Origin: Streptomyces sp. NBC_01381
GTDB taxonomy: Bacteria; Actinomycetota; Actinomycetes; Streptomycetales; Streptomycetaceae
Assembly (NCBI RefSeq): GCF_026340305.1
Contig: NZ_JAPEPI010000001.1
Span: 4,464,001 to 4,528,000, forward strand
DNA length: 64,000 bases
Reading direction: 5' to 3'
Positions 59,494-64,000 of the stretch are shown here, in pieces. The notes beneath the pieces were generated by a model. The model saw nothing but the letters and a program-made list of their open reading frames with translations. It was not told the origin of the DNA and made no database searches. The position numbers and the translations under genes are program-made. The number at the start of each line of letters is the position of its first letter. Positions within the stretch are counted from its first letter, which is position 1.

Positions 59494-59507
59494 GCGAAGC
59501 GCTTCGC
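59494..59507. promoter_or_regulatory. perfect LacI-type operator of the sugar ABC operon
   Basis: GCGAAGCGCTTCGC is a perfect 14-bp palindrome 33 bases upstream of the MalF-type gene. Its 12-base core is identical to O2 (43826-43837) of the LacI gene. Confidence 0.75.
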
Positions 59508-59514
59508 AGACGTC

Positions 59515-59530
59515 GTTCGAGATCTCGTAC
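59515..59530. promoter_or_regulatory. GTWCGANATNTCGWAC operator of the sugar ABC operon
   Basis: GTTCGAGATCTCGTAC is an exact match to the consensus, with a CGAGATCTCG core, eight bases from the LacI palindrome. Like sites are at 28924-28939 and 37675-37690. Confidence 0.65.
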
Positions 59531-59536
59531 AAAAAA

Positions 59537-59572
59537 GAAGTCGACGGAAACAAGTAAAAGGAAGTCGACGGA
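59537..59572. repeat. 12-bp direct repeats upstream of the sugar ABC operon
   Basis: GAAGTCGACGGA occurs at 59537-59548 and 59561-59572 with a 24-base period, in the same 122-base control region. Confidence 0.55.
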
Positions 59573-59583
59573 GGAGCGGCGGA

Positions 59584-61299
59584 TCAGCCCGCGTACGGGT
59601 CGGGGACCTCGCCGTCGCGGGCCAGGAACGCGAAGTCGCAGCCGGTGTCGGCCTGCGTGATCTGCTCGCTGTAGAGCGCGCCGTAACCGCGCCCGTAGCG
59701 AGCGGGCGGCGGCGTCCACGCGGCGCGCCGCCGCGCCAACTCCTCGTCGGACACGTCGAGATGGAGCGACCGCGCCTCGACGTCCAGGGTGATCAGATCT
59801 CCCGTACGGACCAGGGCGAGCGGCCCGCCGACGTACGACTCGGGCGCGATGTGCAGCACACATGCGCCGTACGACGTGCCGCTCATCCGCGCGTCGGAGA
59901 TCCGCACCATGTCGCGCACCCCCTGCTTCAGCAGGTGGTCGGGGATCGGGAGCATCCCGTACTCGGGCATGCCGGGACCGCCGATGGGGCCGGAGCCGCG
60001 CAGCACCAGGACGTGGTCGGCGGTGATGCCGAGCGCGGCGTCGTTGATGGTGCGCTGCATCGTGCGGTAGTCGTCGAAGACCACCGCCGGGCCGGTGTGC
60101 CGCAGCAGCTGCGGCTCGGCGGCGATGTGCTTGATCACGGCACCGTCCGGGCAGAGGTTGCCGCGAAGCACCGCCACCCCGCCCTCGTCGGCCAGCGGCC
60201 TGTCGCGCGGGCGGATGACCTCGGGGTTGTGCACGGTGGCGCCCGCGAGCTGCTCGCGCAGGGTGTCGTGCGCGACGGTGGGCCGGTCCAGATGGAGTAC
60301 GTCGGTCAACCGGGCCAGAAACGCCGGGAGTCCGCCCGCGAAGTGGAAGTCCTCCATGAGGTACTGACCGCCGGGGCGCAGATTGGCGAGCACCGGCACG
60401 GTCCGCGCGATCCGGTCGAAGTCGTCGAGCGTCAGGCGTACGCCGCTGCGGCCCGCCATCGCGATCAGGTGGATCACGGCGTTGGTGGAGCCGCCGAGCG
60501 CGAGCACGGTGGCGACCGCGTCCTCGTACGCCTCGCGCGTGAGCAGCCTCGACAACTTCACGTCCTGGTGGACGAGTTCGACGATCCGGATCCCGGACGC
60601 GGCCGCCATCCGGTCGTGCCCAGAGTCCACGGCCGGGATCGAGGAGGCGCCGGGCACCGTCACGCCGAGCGCCTCGGCGGCTGCGGTCAGCGTGGAGGCC
60701 GTACCCATGGTCATGCAATGGCCGGGGGAGCGGGCCAACCCGCTCTCCAGCTCGGCCAGTTCGCAGTCGCCGATGAGCCCGGCACGCTTGTCGTCCCAGT
60801 ACTTCCACATGTCGGTGCCCGAACCGAGCACCTCGTTGCGCCAGTGCCCCGGCAGCATCGGCCCGGCCGGCACGAAGACGCTCGGCAGATCGGCGCTCGC
60901 GGCCCCCATGAGCAGGGCGGGCGTCGTCTTGTCGCAGCCGCCGAGCAGCACGGCGCCGTCCACCGGATAGGACCGCAGCAGCTCCTCGGTCTCCATGGCC
61001 AGGAGGTTCCGGTAGAGCATCGGGGTCGGCTTCTGGAAGGTCTCCGAGAGTGTGGAGACGGGGAATTCGAGCGGGAAGCCGCCCGCCTGCCACACCCCGC
61101 GCTTGACCGCCTGGGCGCGGTCGCGCAGATGGACGTGGCAGGGGTTGATGTCGGACCAGGTGTTGAGGACGGCGATGACGGGCTTGCCCAGATGTTCCTC
61201 TGGCAGATACCCCAGCTGGCGGGTGCGCGCCCGATGGCTGAAGGACCGCAGGCCGTCCGTGCCGTACCACTGATGGCTGCGCAGCTCGTCCGGTCTCAT
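59584..61299 (-). CDS. IlvD/Edd-family dehydratase, L-arabinonate/D-xylonate dehydratase-like
   Basis: ATG 61299 overlaps the DapA-family stop by ATGA; 571 residues. The [2Fe-2S] ligands of the family are visible as Cys54 (INPCHVHL), Cys122 (LLGGCDKTTP) and Cys195 (SPGHCMTMG). The start, RPDELRSHQWYGTDGLRSFSHRAR with LGYLPEEHLGKPVI, and the SDARMSGTSYG segment match sugar-acid dehydratases better than the valine-pathway IlvD. It probably dehydrates an aldonate to a 2-keto-3-deoxy acid. It forms a coupled unit with the next gene, as in non-phosphorylative pentose oxidation. Confidence 0.88.
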   Translation of the reverse strand: MRPDELRSHQWYGTDGLRSFSHRARTRQLGYLPEEHLGKPVIAVLNTWSDINPCHVHLRDRAQAVKRGVWQAGGFPLEFPVSTLSETFQKPTPMLYRNLLAMETEELLRSYPVDGAVLLGGCDKTTPALLMGAASADLPSVFVPAGPMLPGHWRNEVLGSGTDMWKYWDDKRAGLIGDCELAELESGLARSPGHCMTMGTASTLTAAAEALGVTVPGASSIPAVDSGHDRMAAASGIRIVELVHQDVKLSRLLTREAYEDAVATVLALGGSTNAVIHLIAMAGRSGVRLTLDDFDRIARTVPVLANLRPGGQYLMEDFHFAGGLPAFLARLTDVLHLDRPTVAHDTLREQLAGATVHNPEVIRPRDRPLADEGGVAVLRGNLCPDGAVIKHIAAEPQLLRHTGPAVVFDDYRTMQRTINDAALGITADHVLVLRGSGPIGGPGMPEYGMLPIPDHLLKQGVRDMVRISDARMSGTSYGACVLHIAPESYVGGPLALVRTGDLITLDVEARSLHLDVSDEELARRRAAWTPPPARYGRGYGALYSEQITQADTGCDFAFLARDGEVPDPYAG

Positions 61300-62222
61300 G
61301 ACGACCACGCCTTCACCAGCGCCGCTATCTCCTCGCGCCGCTCGACGGGCAGCACCCGGCTCGGCGGGCGCACCTCGCGGCGGCACAGGCCGAGCGCGGC
61401 GAGTGCCTCCTTGACGACGGTGACGTTGTCCGCGGACTGGTCGGCGGCGCGCAGCTCCTCGAAGCGCCGGATCCGCTCCCACACCTCCATGGCCGCCGGA
61501 TAGTCACAGGACCGCAGCGCGTCGCGCATCCGCAGCGACACCTCGGGTGCGACATTCACCAGACCCGACGTGAAGCCGGTGGCGCCGACGGCCCAGTACG
61601 CGGGCGCGTACAGCTCGGCGAGCCCCGCCACCCACACGAAGCGGCCGAGCCCCGCGTCCCGCGCGAACGCGGCGAAGGCCGCGGCGTCCGGCGTCGCGTA
61701 CTTCGCGCCGATCACATTGGGACACAACTCACCGAGCTCCGCGAGGCGTTGACCGGCAAGACGGGAATTGCGGATGTAGGGGACGACACCGAGCTCGGGC
61801 ACGGCGTCCGCGACGGCACGGTGGTAGTCGACCCAGCCCTCCTGGGACACGTACGGATGCACCGGCTGATGGACCATCACCATGTGCGCCCCGGCGTCCC
61901 GCGCGTGCCGGGCGGCGGCGACCGCGGTCGGCAGATCATGGCCGACGCCGGCCAGGACGGTGGCGCCGCTCCCGCCCGCCTCCTCCAGGGTCAACTCGGT
62001 GACCAGGCACCGCTCTTCGGGGTCCAGGGCATAGAACTCGCCCGTGTTGCCGTTCGGCGTAAGAGTGCGCACGCCGCCGTCGGTGAGCCGCCGTATCAGC
62101 GCGCGATAGGTGTCCCGGTCCACGGAACCGTCATCGGCGAACGGCGTCACGGGGATCGCGACGACATCGGCGAGCGCCGAACGCAGCGCTTCGAAACGGG
62201 AGTTGTCGCTCGGTCCGGTCAT
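61296..62222 (-). CDS. DapA (DHDPS)-family 2-keto-3-deoxy sugar acid dehydratase/aldolase
   Basis: ATG 62222 overlaps the GntR stop by ATGA; 308 residues. The (beta/alpha)8 Schiff-base fold is shown by TPNGNTGEFYAL (substrate motif GxTGE) and Lys174 in GAKYATPD, plus an SGLVN segment. Enzymes of this family in such operons dehydrate or cleave 2-keto-3-deoxy-pentonates. Paired with the IlvD-type gene it suggests 2-keto-3-deoxyarabinonate or xylonate as substrate; the choice between dehydratase and aldolase is open. Confidence 0.88.
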   Translation of the reverse strand: MTGPSDNSRFEALRSALADVVAIPVTPFADDGSVDRDTYRALIRRLTDGGVRTLTPNGNTGEFYALDPEERCLVTELTLEEAGGSGATVLAGVGHDLPTAVAAARHARDAGAHMVMVHQPVHPYVSQEGWVDYHRAVADAVPELGVVPYIRNSRLAGQRLAELGELCPNVIGAKYATPDAAAFAAFARDAGLGRFVWVAGLAELYAPAYWAVGATGFTSGLVNVAPEVSLRMRDALRSCDYPAAMEVWERIRRFEELRAADQSADNVTVVKEALAALGLCRREVRPPSRVLPVERREEIAALVKAWSS

Positions 62223-62866
62223 GAAGGCTCCCCCTCCGGGAACGCCCGCCGCACGAACGAGGCGATGTGGTCGTGGAGTCCGCGCGCCGCGGCGTCGGCC
62301 TCTCCCGCGAGCGCGAGCCGCAGGATCTCCCGGTGCTCGGCCGCCTCCTGCTCCCAGGAGTGCAGGGTCGCCCAGGCGACGGCGGAGACCAGGGCCGCCT
62401 GGTCGCGTACTTCGTCGAGCATCCGGGCGAGCAGCGGATTGCCGCACGATACGTAGAGCGCGCGGTGGAACTCCCGGTTGGCGAGGGAGCGTTCGGCCGC
62501 GTCCGCCGCGTCGTCCGCCCGCTCAAGCGCGTCGCGCGCCTCGTCCAGTCGGGCCGCGCCGCCCCGGACGGTGCGCCGCAGCGCCTCCGGTTCGAGCAGC
62601 AGACGTACGTCGTAGACCTCCCGCGCCATGGCCGCGTCCACCGTGCGCACGGTGGCGCCCTTGTACTGGCTCATCACCACGAGCCCGGTACCGGCGAGCG
62701 TCTTCAGCGCTTCCCGTACGGGCGTCTTGGACACCCCGAACTGGGCGGCGAGCTCGGTCTCGACGAGGGCCTGTCCGGGCGCCAACTGCCCGGTGAGGAT
62801 GCGGTGCTTGACCGCTTCGAGTACGTACTGCGTGCGCGAGGGGATGGGGTGGGGCGCAAGGTTCAT
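62219..62866 (-). CDS. GntR-family regulator, FadR/FCD subfamily
   Basis: The ATG at 62866 (MNLAPHPIPSR) with GAGAG upstream gives 215 residues; ATG 62893 would add nine. The winged helix-turn-helix VLEAVKHRILTGQLAPGQALVETELAAQFGVSKTPVREALKTLAGTGLV is at about 13-60, and the all-helical FCD domain carries the metal-type DVRLLLE and ANREFHRAL. It is the first gene of the sugar-acid operon and the natural sensor of its intermediate. Its control region has a 10-bp palindrome, an 8-bp inverted repeat and three 13-bp repeats; ATGACGTACGAA there is also in the MFS operon operator. Confidence 0.92.
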   Translation of the reverse strand: MNLAPHPIPSRTQYVLEAVKHRILTGQLAPGQALVETELAAQFGVSKTPVREALKTLAGTGLVVMSQYKGATVRTVDAAMAREVYDVRLLLEPEALRRTVRGGAARLDEARDALERADDAADAAERSLANREFHRALYVSCGNPLLARMLDEVRDQAALVSAVAWATLHSWEQEAAEHREILRLALAGEADAAARGLHDHIASFVRRAFPEGEPS

Positions 62867-62898
62867 CGATGCTCTCAGTCGTCGTGCAGCCATCGCGT

Positions 62899-62937
62899 AC
62901 AGCCGTCATGCACAGCCGTCATCCACAGCCGTCATGT
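62899..62937. repeat. three 13-bp tandem repeats in the GntR leader
   Basis: ACAGCCGTCATGC, ACAGCCGTCATCC and ACAGCCGTCATGT are contiguous between the operator region and the start codon; on the mRNA strand each carries an ATGACGGCTGT unit. Confidence 0.85.
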
Positions 62938-62975
62938 ATCGCGTCTCATATATGACGTACGAAGTACGACGCGAT
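62938..62975. promoter_or_regulatory. operator complex of the GntR operon
   Basis: ATCGCGTC (62938-62945) and GACGCGAT (62968-62975) form an 8-bp inverted repeat enclosing the palindrome TCATATATGA (62946-62955) and ATGACGTACGAA (62952-62963). The last motif occurs exactly at 28919-28930. Confidence 0.6.
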
Positions 62976-63144
62976 GAAGCTAGGGCGCCGACCGGTCCGC
63001 GTCAATGCCTCGCGCGGGAAAGCCCTTTAGGGAGAGCGGAGTTGGGGCGCAAATTGATCGTCTCCGGGCGGCAACCCTTCGCCGGGCGGCGGCGACAAGG
63101 ACATGCAAGCCGTCCACTACTGACTGAAGGAATGAACCGAAGCA

Positions 63145-63911
63145 ATGAACCGGGACATGACTCCACGAGCCAGCCGGCGCGTCACCCATCGCCGGCGCCT
63201 CACCAAGCGCCGCGCCGTCGTCGGCGGCATCGCCGCGCTCGGCGTGACCGCCGCCGCCCTCGTCACCACTTCCATGATGTCCACGGCGGGTGCGTGAAGA
63301 AGGCCGACGACCGGGTCACAAAGTTCCAAGTCTCCGACTTCGGCAACCTGGTGCGTTCCTGCGGCAACTGCTCCAAGCAGCACCAGCGGAACATCATCTT
63401 GAATCCTCCCCCACCTGAAGCAGGGGATTCCTGGCTCACGCCGCCTGGAGGTCAACGACCCGACAGGTCTTCCACGATCAGCACCAGCCGGGTTGAGACC
63501 AGCCCGGGTTTGTGCAACAAGCTTGGAGGTGCATGTGCTGTCTTGGCTCTCGATCAGCACGGCGTACGCGCTTGGCTCTCGCAGCGTACGGCGGTCAGCT
63601 TACCCGACCGGCAGACGGTCTTTCGCCCTGAGGGCGAAACCCCGTTCCCCGCCCTGCTCCGCAGGAATCGGAGGTATCCGGTGAACGACGTCGACATCAT
63701 CGCCCCCGGCAAGTCGATCGTCGGCATCAACACCAACTACGGTGACACGGCCGCGCTGCGCAACATCCGCATCCACGGCGACAGCGGCAAGAAGATCGCC
63801 ACCTGTGACCGCTTCACCGGCAACAACACGGGCGCCGAGCCGCCCAAGACGGGCTCGGGCCCCGACGGCAAGTACTGCCGGTTCACCGCCGGGGACATCA
63901 GCTACAAGTAG
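63145..63911 (+). pseudogene. pectate lyase (PL3) pseudogene, deleted, frameshifted and interrupted
   Basis: ATG 63145 opens a 50-residue signal-like peptide (RRLTKRRAVVGGIAALGVTAAALVTTSMMSTAGA) that ends at TGA 63295-63297. One frame over, KKADDRVTKFQVSDFGNLVRSCGNCSKQ and NIILN, then after about 280 bases of foreign sequence NDVDIIAPGKSIVGINTNYG, DTAALRNIRIHGDSGKK and PDGKYCRFTAGDISYK, are the C-terminal part of PL3 pectate lyase. The middle of the enzyme, including most of the catalytic helix, is missing. The gene is therefore dead in at least three ways: deletion, frameshift and insertion. It was once secreted to degrade pectin. Confidence 0.85.
63405..63683 (-). mobile_element. remnant of an IS200/IS605-type (TnpB-associated) element inside the pectate lyase pseudogene
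   Basis: The insert breaks NIILN/NDVDI of the pectate lyase. Its left end, CCTCCCCCACCTGAAG with CAGGGGATTCC, has the look of the tnpB 3'-end hairpin of IS200/IS605 elements; the minus strand reads EPGIPCFRWGRI, similar to degenerate TnpB C-termini. The right part contains a perfect hairpin TTTCGCCC-TGA-GGGCGAAA (63621-63639). There are no transposase motifs left, and no target duplication, as expected for this family. Identification is from resemblance only. Confidence 0.5.
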
Positions 63912-63934
63912 GTGTCGTTTTTCGTCGGTCCGGC

Positions 63935-64000
63935 TCAGCGCGCCGAGAAGCTGTGCACCGTCCTTGACCGGTAGGTCTCGCCGGGGCGAAGGACCGTCGA
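63935..64000 (-). CDS. C-terminal end of an aldose 1-epimerase (partial)
   Basis: The last 21 codons before TGA (63937-63935) read STVLRPGETYRSRTVHSFSAR, a common C-terminal pattern of galactose mutarotase/aldose 1-epimerase proteins. The gene continues beyond the right edge of the window. It is on the same strand as the sugar-acid operon and would fit sugar utilisation. Only the tail is seen, so confidence is moderate. Confidence 0.6.
   Translation of the reverse strand, partial: STVLRPGETYRSRTVHSFSAR

Noticed and set aside
62899..62937. CRISPR-like appearance of three 13-bp repeats
   Set aside because: Units are contiguous without spacers, far too short, and no cas genes are present.

Overview
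The window is high-GC actinobacterial DNA, almost certainly a Streptomyces chromosome. Supporting signs are the strong third-position GC bias, GTG/ATG starts with GGAGG-like ribosome sites, translational coupling through ATGA/GTGA overlaps, many apparently leaderless genes (TANNNT ending 6-7 bases before the start codon), and lineage-typical families such as SigE-type sigma factors, TerD proteins, a DUF6643 protein, an Rv1733c-like membrane protein and Tat-exported GH43 enzymes. No rRNA, tRNA, CRISPR array, prophage, replication origin or large biosynthetic cluster is visible.

Left third (1-34 kb) is mostly housekeeping and hypothetical genes: the end of an FtsX-type ABC permease, a RsbW-like ATP-binding protein, a PLP-dependent cysteine-synthase-like enzyme, an SRPBCC protein, a DeoR regulator, a large membrane hydrolase-like protein that overlaps tail-to-tail with a beta-helix/AAA ATPase fusion, a MOSC protein, a TerD/TerA fusion, an HpnB-type glycosyltransferase, an Asp/Glu racemase-like protein, an O-antigen-ligase-like protein, apolipoprotein N-acyltransferase, a NUDIX hydrolase, a choline-to-glycine-betaine operon (betaine aldehyde dehydrogenase, permease, choline dehydrogenase-like GMC oxidoreductase), an RlmG-like methyltransferase with an AlkB-like dioxygenase, a divergent SDR/LysR pair, an MFS-GH43 operon, a divergent oxidoreductase/TetR pair and an aminotransferase.

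The middle (34-52 kb) holds a cyclophilin with a strong terminator, a secreted GH51 arabinofuranosidase, a LacI repressor divergent from a five-gene operon (NitT/TauT-type ABC transporter plus amidohydrolase), a fragment of a second GH51 gene, a second LacI gene, a sigma factor with its membrane partner, and a TetR-controlled export operon (MFS plus two ABC half-transporters).

The right end (52-63 kb) is one coherent sugar-acid catabolic locus on the minus strand: GntR regulator, DapA-family enzyme, IlvD/Edd dehydratase, then two sugar permeases, a Gfo/Idh/MocA oxidoreductase, a PmoA-like DUF6807 protein, GH43 and the sugar-binding lipoprotein. It fits a non-phosphorylative oxidative pentose (arabinose/xylose) pathway. 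The window ends with a pectate lyase pseudogene carrying an insertion-sequence remnant and the tail of an aldose 1-epimerase.

The main new observations are: (1) a shared 16-bp palindrome, GTWCGANATNTCGWAC, near the promoters of all three arabinan/arabinose loci (28.9, 37.7 and 59.5 kb), linking scattered genes into a probable regulon; (2) an identical LacI operator core at 43.8 and 59.5 kb; (3) short tandem repeats that sit on the stop codons of about eight genes; (4) a Gfo/Idh/MocA oxidoreductase with a 184-residue tandem-repeated Pro/Ala tail; (5) two degraded plant-polysaccharide genes, GH51 and PL3.
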